From positions 1 through 31,156 of the IMG/VR virus record IMGVR_UViG_3300030098_001409: a DNA stretch of 31,156 nucleotides. One strand, written 5' to 3'. A model generated the notes under the pieces. The model searched no databases. It worked only from the letters and a program-made list of their open reading frames with translations, and was not told the origin of the DNA. This document shows, in pieces, positions 6,044 through 12,027 of the stretch. Source of the stretch: a virus. The number at the start of each line of letters is the position of its first letter. The stretch's first letter is position 1. The translations under genes and the position numbers were made by a program.

Positions 6044-6066
6044 TATAACTTCAGTAACCGAATTTA
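6044..6066 (+). promoter_or_regulatory. Candidate phage-RNAP promoter beside the origin-like region (best-matching copy)
   Basis: Reads TATAACTTCAGTAA then CCGAATTTA, differing from the copy at 14601 at only two positions. It points rightward, antisense to the two minus-strand genes that follow (6119-6914). It could make an antisense RNA, a long leader for the structural operon, or a replication primer, as T7-type promoters do near origins. Confidence 0.6.
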
Positions 6067-6084
6067 TGATTCTGGTATACATAC

Positions 6085-6111
6085 AAAAACCTCCAGCCCG
6101 AAGGCCAGAGG
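6085..6111 (-). terminator. Strong intrinsic terminator with UUCG tetraloop
   Basis: On the minus strand a 9-bp stem (6103-6111 with 6090-6098, two G-U pairs) closes a C(UUCG)G tetraloop and is followed by TTTTT (6089-6085). It starts 8 bases past the stop of the gene at 6119-6343, so it ends the leftward early transcript before the origin-like region. Confidence 0.85.
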
Positions 6112-6118
6112 CTAAGTT

Positions 6119-6343
6119 CTAAGGTAAACGTATATTTATCTCGTTTTCTTCTAAAACTTGTTTTAATTGTTTTTTGATTTTAAGGCCAAAACGTAAATTA
6201 TTGATTTCGGCCTCACTACACTCAACTATCGGTTTCTGATTGATTATTGCAAGCCAATTACGGAAGATTTGATAATTTCTCCATAATTCAATCTCTGACA
6301 TTTTATCAATAACGTCATAGTCCAACGTAGAACCTTCAAGCAT
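6119..6343 (-). CDS. Hypothetical helical protein (74 aa)
   Basis: Acidic N-terminus, a helix with aromatic residues (ELWRNYQIFRNWLAIINQ), and a basic helix (FGLKIKKQLKQVLEEN). Not recognised. RBS AAGGGA stands about 9 bases before ATG and resembles that of the gene at 1214. It follows the larger gene 6411-6914 and both precede a strong terminator, so they form a two-gene early unit. Confidence 0.6.
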   Translation of the reverse strand: MLEGSTLDYDVIDKMSEIELWRNYQIFRNWLAIINQKPIVECSEAEINNLRFGLKIKKQLKQVLEENEINIRLP

Positions 6344-6363
6344 TTTTTTAATCCCTTGTCTTG

Positions 6364-6400
6364 TTAAGGGCGGAGCCTATGAAAGCACCCCGCCCCTTAA
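6364..6400 (-). other. G+C-rich hairpin between two genes
   Basis: TTAAGGGCGG (6364-6373) pairs with CCGCCCCTTAA (6390-6400), leaving one bulged C. It is stable but has no T-run on the minus strand, so it is not a standard terminator. It may be an RNA-processing or stabilising element between the genes ending at 6411 and starting at 6343. Confidence 0.45.
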
Positions 6401-6410
6401 AACTTACTCT

Positions 6411-6914
6411 TTACAGACTTGCAAGCGCGGCTTGTGCGGCCGCTGTCTCGGCTTGCCACCGTGTGAAATACTCAGGATAGTTATCTTTGAGTCTCAGCAC
6501 TTCAGCATCTGTAGTAGCATCTGAAGAATTGCTAATTGCTTCTATTAAATCCTTCTTAAAGGATTCGAAGCGATAGGAAGGTACGCCCGACGGCCAACGA
6601 CCGTCGTGTTCCAAGCTATGTGCATGATTTAGGCCAATGCAAATCCGATAGGCCAGACTTGGAAACTCGATATGATCCGGCGCATCTAAATTGTTTTCCC
6701 AGTGACTTTTAAACGCACTGTCTAGAGCTTCGACCAATTCGGCCACATCAACGCCTTCACTATTATCCCTTGAGATACGAGCAATTGGATACTCGATAAC
6801 TTTGCCTCCAGGTGTAGTGATCGGTTCGCCACCTTTCATTGATACGTGTTGACGAATCGTGAAACTGTCCAGTTCACTTACTACACTCAGATCCTCAAAC
6901 TTTGAACGTGCCAT
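6411..6914 (-). CDS. Hypothetical early protein (167 aa)
   Basis: The most promoter-proximal gene of the leftward block, hence probably an early host-takeover protein. The sequence looks like a folded soluble domain: FTIRQHVSMKGGEPITTPGGKVIEYPIARI near the start, then helices and an Ala-rich end (ETAAAQAALASL). It is more G+C-rich than its neighbours, which may mean separate ancestry. No family recognised. No clear RBS. The leader is about 200 bases from the twin sigma70-like promoters. Confidence 0.65.
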   Translation of the reverse strand: MARSKFEDLSVVSELDSFTIRQHVSMKGGEPITTPGGKVIEYPIARISRDNSEGVDVAELVEALDSAFKSHWENNLDAPDHIEFPSLAYRICIGLNHAHSLEHDGRWPSGVPSYRFESFKKDLIEAISNSSDATTDAEVLRLKDNYPEYFTRWQAETAAAQAALASL

Positions 6915-6982
6915 AATGATTTAATGCTTTCTTTTTAAGGGATTGACAATGTTGGCTGGCAAGTTCCGTCATGGCGTAAGAG

Positions 6983-7012
6983 CTTTGTCAAGGTCATGGC
7001 AAAGACTTTTTT
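6983..7012 (+). terminator. Rightward intrinsic terminator in the divergent region
   Basis: CTTTGTCA (6983-6990) pairs with TGGCAAAG (6997-7004) with one G-U, six-base loop, then AC and six T (7007-7012). On the plus strand it would stop RNA coming from the promoter copy at 6044, giving an antisense RNA of about 950 bases. No plus-strand gene lies upstream of it. Confidence 0.5.
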
Positions 7013-7132
7013 AGTCTATATGCTCGCTACTCTTAGCTTGATTAGATAAGTTTCTCTATGTTATCTTATCGCGCCTTATTTAATTTTGATAGCTTGTTAG
7101 GCTGTAGCTTTCGAACCTGCTTCCCTTTCCTT

Positions 7133-7161
7133 GTTATATATTAGACTCTTGAACATTCCAA
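7133..7161 (-). promoter_or_regulatory. Leftward sigma70-like early promoter, proximal copy
   Basis: TTGGAA (7161-7156), 17-base spacer, TATAAC (7138-7133). A-rich tracts (7170-7200 on the minus strand) lie upstream, like an UP element. The sequences GGAACCTTT and GTCTAATATAT around it are repeated 79 bases upstream in the distal copy. It would drive the 6914 and 6343 genes through host RNA polymerase. Confidence 0.6.
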
Positions 7162-7213
7162 AAGGTTCCGAAAAAATGTCTTTTATTTTCTTTTTTTCTT
7201 TCCCTTTTGACTA

Positions 7214-7241
7214 CATATATTAGACGCGCCGTATTGCTCAA
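7214..7241 (-). promoter_or_regulatory. Leftward sigma70-like early promoter, distal copy
   Basis: TTGAGC (7241-7236), 16-base spacer, TATATG (7219-7214), with the same flanking GGAACCTTT and GTCTAATATAT words as the proximal copy at exactly 79 bases offset. Upstream A-tracts (about 7255-7280) again resemble an UP element. The match to the consensus is weaker than in the proximal copy. Confidence 0.45.
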
Positions 7242-7328
7242 AGGTTCCCTTTAAATGCTTTTTTTTCTTACTTTTTTTCATATTTATTTTCGCTTTGATT
7301 GGGTATGATTAGTGAACATTTGTGCATC

Positions 7329-7357
7329 TTGACGGTTGATCGTCCATACCTTATTAT
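7329..7357 (+). promoter_or_regulatory. Rightward sigma70-like promoter
   Basis: TTGACG, 17-base spacer, TATTAT, each 5 of 6 to consensus, with a likely start near GGGG at 7361-7364. The spacer carries GACG...CGTC and a diverged copy of the 20-bp repeat found just downstream, hinting at repression by the repeat-binding protein. The transcript would run through the repeat array into the gene at 7750. Confidence 0.6.
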
Positions 7358-7429
7358 ATAGGGGTAAACTTTAGTTAATATTGCGCTACTTTTGTTGGGT
7401 TGTCATAATCTTTGTATGGTGCATAATGC

Positions 7430-7626
7430 AGCTGTTTGGCATACTTAACAGACGTTTGGCATACCGAACAGTTTAGCGCATAAAACAAATGATTGGCATA
7501 CTTAACACTTGATCGGCAAAGTCAACGAGTGATTGGTATTCTAAACAGTTGATTGACTTATGGTACAGTTGATTGGCGTGGCAAACACTTGTTCGGTAAG
7601 CTCAACACTTGTTCGATGAACCAAAC
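7430..7626 (+). repeat. Ten abutting ~20-bp repeats (iteron/operator array)
   Basis: Units start at 7430, 7450, 7470, 7487, 7507, 7527, 7547, 7567, 7587 and 7607. All are 20 bp except the third (17 bp). The typical unit is AGTTGATTGGCATACTTAAC. Best kept are TTG, T at position 7, G at position 9 and the final AAC/TAC, while positions 12-17 vary. Isolated cores also occur at 7294-7317 and 7336-7356. The period is about two helical turns, so bound proteins would line up on one face. This suits an initiator, terminase-recognition or repressor array. There are no spacers, so it is not CRISPR. Confidence 0.85.
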
Positions 7627-7627
7627 T

Positions 7628-7641
7628 CCCCCCGCGGGGGG
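7628..7641. other. Perfect 14-bp G+C palindrome
   Basis: Six C, GC, six G, directly after the last 20-bp repeat in otherwise AT-rich DNA. No T-run follows on either strand, so it is not a simple terminator. It may be a protein-binding or cleavage site, or a barrier hairpin. Confidence 0.7.
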
Positions 7642-7711
7642 CACATCCACCAAAGCGATGATGGTACTTAAAACCTCGTCTCGCTATAATTTTGAAAAAA
7701 TTCAAAAAGTG

Positions 7712-7734
7712 AAAAAATTCGGTTAGTGAATTTA
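7712..7734 (+). promoter_or_regulatory. Candidate phage-RNAP promoter before the structural operon
   Basis: AAAAAATTCGGTTA followed by GTGAATTTA keeps the invariant positions of the 23-bp motif and ends 15 bases before the ATG at 7750. It is the weakest upstream half among the six copies. A perfect TATAAT at 7685-7690 lies just upstream, without a good -35. Confidence 0.5.
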
Positions 7735-7749
7735 ATAGCAAAGTAAACG

Positions 7750-9351
7750 ATGGCACAACGCGAATCTATAATGGATCTCATCAATAGGCTGGGCGTAGAG
7801 AAACCCGACCCTAGGCTACGTATGGATCCTTATAACTATCCTAGCGGTGCTCCCGATGTGGTCGCGCAATTCGGCGCGGGGCTACAAGAAATGGGGCAAA
7901 GGCTAGAGAATAAACTAAATATTGATCAAGGAGACAACTTATACAAAAGATTAGCTAACCTTTTTCCTAGATTATTGTTTGCTAATCCTGCTCAAGATAC
8001 AGGGGCGTTGCTGCAAGTACGAGAGCCCGAAATAGAGCAATTAAAGACTACAGCAAGACAAGCTGTTGATGATCCTAAGCAAGCGGCAAAAGCAGTAGGA
8101 CAAAGCGTATTAGAAGCTGTTAGTGATCCGGTGACTACTGTTGAAGGTATGTCCGCGCTTGATTTTCTCGGAGGCAGTGCCGCCTTACGAGGAATTGCGC
8201 GACGCTTAGGACGTAAAAATATAGATGTTGTTGATGTACAGCTTAAGCCTGATGTACAGCCTACACAGAAAGGTAAATTATCACAGCAACTGTATGAACA
8301 AGCCGTCGCACGAGGAGAGGTGCCTGGGGAAGCGGCATTAACTCAGTTGCGCCAATCTACAGATGCGGCTGATTTTGTAAGGCGTCAGTTTATAGAAGAT
8401 TTACCCGACGTAGAGAAAGCTAGAGTAGACCGCGCAGTCAAGCAAGGCTTCAACATTGACGCGTTCCACGGGACTGCAGGTAATATAGCAGATTTTGATC
8501 CTGGACTATTAGGTAAGACTACAAAAGCACCCAGTGCTAGGAAAGCATTCTTTTTTAGTGCTGATCCTGAAACTGCTCTGGCATATGTGGTTGACGCAGA
8601 CCCTGTAAAACTTAACCGATTTACTGAAGCAGAACATCGTAAATTACAAGCACGACTTCAAAATGAAGCGAGTGATGCGCGTGATCGAATAAATAAGATT
8701 TACGATCAAATCTACGATGAAGACATTACAAAACTAGACGAGGAAGGTAAAATAAGGGCGGATTTACGTAAGCAATCTCTTACTAGATTACAGAAAAAAG
8801 AAGACCTGGCCTATGCGATAAGAAGTAATTTAGGCGGGAATATAATGCCAGTCAAGTTGCGTATGACCAATCCTTTAGTGCATGATTTTAAAGGTGAAGA
8901 CTACCGCGAAGTGTCGTACAACGACTTACTTCAGACAGCGAAGGACAAAGGTCACGATGGCGTTATAATGAAGAACACCACAGACGGCGGGCCGGTAACT
9001 GACATTTATGCTGTGTTTGAACCTCAACAAATTCGTTCTCGATATGCAACGTTTGATCCCGACCGCGTTCCTAGAGAATTTGGAGATAGGCCATATTCTG
9101 AACAAGAACGCAGAGATAAAATTCGTGAACTGCAAGATGAGATACAATCGTACCCGTCAAGAAGTATTCTGATGCAACAGAAAAAAGAAGACTTAGCCGC
9201 ACTGCTCAAAGTGCAATTTGGGGCCAAAGATGAATTACGCATACCTAAAAGAACAGCCGGACCTACAAATGTCCTTGCCAATGCAGCATTTCCTCTTGGC
9301 GGTATAACTGCCGCTATATCTTATGATGTTAATCAACGCGGAGATAGATAA
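7750..9351 (+). CDS. ADP-ribosyltransferase-like polyvalent protein (ART-PolyVal type)
   Basis: 533 residues. The N-terminal 230 residues are helical and Ala/Gln-rich. The central domain (about 235-430) begins with AFHGTAGNIADFDP (His240), continues with KAFFFSADPETALAYV (266 onward) and closes with DGVIMKN...DIYAVFEPQQIRS (to about 429). That order is the signature of ART domains in phage polyvalent proteins, in which a His, a Tyr/Ser and a late acidic or Gln residue surround NAD. The C-terminus has a charged helix and a hydrophobic end. Such proteins are thought to be packaged and injected to modify host targets. It is the first gene of the virion operon, which supports a virion protein. 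Target unknown. RBS is weak. Confidence 0.65.
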   Translation: MAQRESIMDLINRLGVEKPDPRLRMDPYNYPSGAPDVVAQFGAGLQEMGQRLENKLNIDQGDNLYKRLANLFPRLLFANPAQDTGALLQVREPEIEQLKTTARQAVDDPKQAAKAVGQSVLEAVSDPVTTVEGMSALDFLGGSAALRGIARRLGRKNIDVVDVQLKPDVQPTQKGKLSQQLYEQAVARGEVPGEAALTQLRQSTDAADFVRRQFIEDLPDVEKARVDRAVKQGFNIDAFHGTAGNIADFDPGLLGKTTKAPSARKAFFFSADPETALAYVVDADPVKLNRFTEAEHRKLQARLQNEASDARDRINKIYDQIYDEDITKLDEEGKIRADLRKQSLTRLQKKEDLAYAIRSNLGGNIMPVKLRMTNPLVHDFKGEDYREVSYNDLLQTAKDKGHDGVIMKNTTDGGPVTDIYAVFEPQQIRSRYATFDPDRVPREFGDRPYSEQERRDKIRELQDEIQSYPSRSILMQQKKEDLAALLKVQFGAKDELRIPKRTAGPTNVLANAAFPLGGITAAISYDVNQRGDR

Positions 9352-9668
9352 TGCCAGGAATGGCTGATTCCCTAAATGTAATGGGGCAGGAAGACGCGGC
9401 GTCGAATATCATGACGATTAATGGACCTCAAGGTCCAATGCAAATAGATATATCGGGTATGTTGCCTGAAGATGCTGAAATGATTATGGCGGTAGCTCGG
9501 GATGCAGAAGAAGCAGGAGACGCTGAAACACAAGCTCAAATGATGCAATTATTGCAAGAGTTAATGGCGCGCACAGAACGTTTTGATACGTTAAGAAGTC
9601 CGCCACCTCCGCCAATGCAACCGCAACAAATGGCACCTGTCGGACCTGCTAATGCGCGACCTCAGTAA
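9351..9668 (+). CDS. Hypothetical acidic protein with proline-rich C-terminus (105 aa)
   Basis: Met/Glu/Ala-rich, acidic helices (residues about 38-75), then a run of prolines and PQQMAPVGP at the end. Starts in a TAATG overlap with the ART-like gene and overlaps the next gene by 17 bases, so it is tightly coupled. Not recognised. Its place before the terminase genes suggests a packaging or head-assembly accessory, but nothing in the sequence shows this. Confidence 0.6.
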   Translation: MPGMADSLNVMGQEDAASNIMTINGPQGPMQIDISGMLPEDAEMIMAVARDAEEAGDAETQAQMMQLLQELMARTERFDTLRSPPPPPMQPQQMAPVGPANARPQ

Positions 9669-10143
9669 ATTTAATAAAAACGCTAAGCCTAAAGATGAGT
9701 TAGTCAATGGCAGGATGCTTGATGCGTCTGCGTTAGTCACAATGCTAGTGTATGAAGGAAAGACGGCTTCAGAAATAGCAAAAGCTTTAAATACTTCTGT
9801 TGCGTCAGTAAAACGTGAAATAGTTAAACCACGTGTGCAATCTTTAATAGACAAAGAGCAAACTAAGCGGTCAATGCTTATTGCTCATATACCTATTGCA
9901 TCGTATTCAAATAGACTAAGACGGCTAGAAGAAAATTATCAAGCAGCAGAACACGAGCAAAACCATGATGTAATGCTTAAATGTTTGTCTCAAGCGCGAG
10001 AAGAAACACGATTAATTGCAGTTGAAGAAAACGGCGAATCTATGTCAACAGGCCCACAGATTGTAGTTAATATTGATAAATATGAAGCTACTAACGAGTC
10101 TAAGCTAAATAAAGCTTTGGAGGTTGCAGAAGATGTCGGTTGA
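9652..10143 (+). CDS. HTH protein, possible small terminase subunit
   Basis: 163 residues with a helix-turn-helix at about 38-56 (TASEIAKALNTSVASVKRE), followed by charged helices (SNRLRRLEENYQAAEHEQNH) that could oligomerise and a beta-like QIVVNID near the end. HTH followed by a helical oligomerisation region is the layout of small terminase subunits, which recognise packaging sites. The gene lies two genes before the large subunit. The nearest repeat array that could serve as its target is at 7430-7626. A plain transcription regulator is the alternative. Confidence 0.5.
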   Translation: MRDLSKFNKNAKPKDELVNGRMLDASALVTMLVYEGKTASEIAKALNTSVASVKREIVKPRVQSLIDKEQTKRSMLIAHIPIASYSNRLRRLEENYQAAEHEQNHDVMLKCLSQAREETRLIAVEENGESMSTGPQIVVNIDKYEATNESKLNKALEVAEDVG

Positions 10144-10852
10144 TATAGATATTTCGTCTGTGCCTATTAGTTCTCTTGCGCCTGAAGAAACTGCTGAGGA
10201 AATAGAATTAGAGTCTCGGTACTTTAGACTTTGCTTGGCTATTGTTGTGGGGCAGCTAAACGACACTATAGAAATACTTTATAAATGGCGTGATTTTGAT
10301 TGGATGCACCGAGTGCATGAGGGCATACTAAAAAAAGAGTGGTCTCTGCGTACTATCGCCAACGCAAAAGAGTTATCTTATATGGATATGCGTGATCTAT
10401 ATAATGATTACAAAACTGATTGGGTTAATGGAGATTCTGTATTAGAAATTTGGTTTACTCCAATTATGAAAATATATCTTGAATCTCTTGGAGTAGAGCC
10501 TATTGATTGCATTGAAGTGTGCAAAGATATAGTAAATGAAAATCGTCGTTTAGGGGTTGACGAGCGTGACATCGGTGAATTATTCTTGCCTCAATACGAA
10601 GATATAAGAAATGTAAAGTCAGCTCATGGGCAGAACAAAAATACAAACAGAAAACCTGCAGTTCGACTTCAGACTGCAACCGAAGCAGTTCCAACTACTA
10701 GAATCCGTGAAGGCGGGTACGCGGCATCCTTTTTACGGGGGAGCGAGAGGTGGAGGGAAAAGTCACGGCGGCAGACTGATCATGTTGACAATGCTGATGG
10801 AGAACCCAGGGACAACGGGACTCATAATTCGAAGGACTTTCAAACAGCTTGA
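10133..10852 (+). CDS. Hypothetical protein directly before TerL, long overlap with it
   Basis: 239 residues starting at ATG 10133, with GGAGG 9 bases upstream, and overlapping the previous gene by 11 bases. The first ~163 residues look like a folded helical protein (ELESRYFRLCLAIVV, WRDFDWMHRVHEGILKKEWSLRTI, WFTPIMKIYLESLGV). The remaining 75 residues are hydrophilic and basic and are read in the +1-shifted register relative to the terminase, over its Walker A region. The gene may be an alternative small terminase. The tail may be genuine overprinting or merely an accidentally open frame. No family recognised. Confidence 0.6.
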   Translation: MSVDIDISSVPISSLAPEETAEEIELESRYFRLCLAIVVGQLNDTIEILYKWRDFDWMHRVHEGILKKEWSLRTIANAKELSYMDMRDLYNDYKTDWVNGDSVLEIWFTPIMKIYLESLGVEPIDCIEVCKDIVNENRRLGVDERDIGELFLPQYEDIRNVKSAHGQNKNTNRKPAVRLQTATEAVPTTRIREGGYAASFLRGSERWREKSRRQTDHVDNADGEPRDNGTHNSKDFQTA

Positions 10853-12023
10853 CGGTAATCATGTAAGACCATTGTTCCGCCAATTTCCTGAAATGCGTAA
10901 TTGGTACAACAAGAGCGAAAATGTATTGTATTTGCCTAATCATTCTCAACTAATGTTTGGCCACTCAGAGCATGAGGATGACGTATTTCAATATCAAGGC
11001 CAAGAATTTGATTATATCTTTGTAGAAGAAGTAACACAATTTACAGAGTTTCAATGGCAAATGTTAAGCACTTCAAATCGAACATCTAAAGCTGGCGTTA
11101 AGCCTGTTATGTGGGCTACGGGAAACCCTGGAGGTGTTGGGCATTTATGGGTCAAACGACTTTGGGTAGATAAGATATATGATAACGAAGTAGAAGAAGC
11201 TGAAGATTTTGCTTACATACCTGCAAAAGTATTTGATAATCCAGCATTGATGGCTGCTGACCCGGCGTACATAAAGATTCTGAAGGCGATAAAAGACGAA
11301 CATTTGCGGAGAGCGTATTTAGACGGTGATTGGGATATTTACCCAGGCCAGTATTTTTCGATGTGGCAACATAATGAAATTGTTAAACCGTCTTTTGACA
11401 TTCCCGTCGATTGGCCTTTGTATGGCGCAATGGACTATGGCGAAGTTGCCCCTACTTCTTTCGGCTTGTATGCGATTGATTATGACGGAATTGTGTGGCG
11501 TATATTAGAATATTATCAAGGAGAACGTACGGGATCTGAGCATGCGCGAGAAATCAGACGGCGAATTGAATCTTGCCCGTTTACAGGCGGAAGGCCTCCT
11601 ACATTAATTTACTCTGATCCTTCTATGTGGACTAAAAGACGTTTGCACGAACGGTATACTAAAAGTCCTGCTGATGTATTCCAAGAAGAAGGATTGTATT
11701 TAACACGTGCAAATAATGATAGGATTAACGGTTGGCGTGCTTGCAAAGATGCATTAGTGCATGGAAGTTTTAAAGTATTTGATGGATGGAATGATCATTT
11801 CGTGCGTACAGTTCCTTCGCTTCCACGCGATGAAAGAAATATTGAAGATTTAAATACAGAAGCTGAAGATCACGCCGCAGATGAATGGCGTTACGGCATG
11901 ATTCACTTCTATCGTCCAATGGCTAAAGACGCTGATGAACTTTACGGGAATGGAAAAGAAATCCTCGACGACCTTGACGATGATGGACGAAGTGTTGGTC
12001 GTTATCACGTTACTATGAATTGA
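10626..12023 (+). CDS. terL: Terminase large subunit (packaging ATPase/nuclease)
   Basis: 465 residues. The N-terminal ATPase has LQPKQFQLL as the adenine/Q-motif, Walker A GGARGGGKS (38-46) and Walker B DYIFVEE (129-135, catalytic Glu134/135). A WATGNPGG coupling motif follows. The C-terminal RNase-H-like nuclease has its metal-binding acidics at Asp270 (GAMDYG), Asp331 (LIYSDP) and Asp419 (DHAADEW). It fits Terminase_6 families and has normal length. It drives DNA into the prohead through the portal encoded next. The first 227 bases overlap the upstream reading frame. Confidence 0.95.
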   Translation: MGRTKIQTENLQFDFRLQPKQFQLLESVKAGTRHPFYGGARGGGKSHGGRLIMLTMLMENPGTTGLIIRRTFKQLDGNHVRPLFRQFPEMRNWYNKSENVLYLPNHSQLMFGHSEHEDDVFQYQGQEFDYIFVEEVTQFTEFQWQMLSTSNRTSKAGVKPVMWATGNPGGVGHLWVKRLWVDKIYDNEVEEAEDFAYIPAKVFDNPALMAADPAYIKILKAIKDEHLRRAYLDGDWDIYPGQYFSMWQHNEIVKPSFDIPVDWPLYGAMDYGEVAPTSFGLYAIDYDGIVWRILEYYQGERTGSEHAREIRRRIESCPFTGGRPPTLIYSDPSMWTKRRLHERYTKSPADVFQEEGLYLTRANNDRINGWRACKDALVHGSFKVFDGWNDHFVRTVPSLPRDERNIEDLNTEAEDHAADEWRYGMIHFYRPMAKDADELYGNGKEILDDLDDDGRSVGRYHVTMN

Positions 12024-12027
12024 ACTT

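Noticed and set aside
5910-6122. Plus-strand frame of 70 codons in the origin-like region
   Set aside because: It spans the GTTTC repeats, the promoter copy and the UUCG terminator, has no RBS, and its composition merely follows AT-rich DNA.
7541-7756. Minus-strand frame of 71 codons over the repeat array
   Set aside because: It is built from the 20-bp repeats and the G+C palindrome, with no RBS. Repeats in non-coding DNA explain it better.
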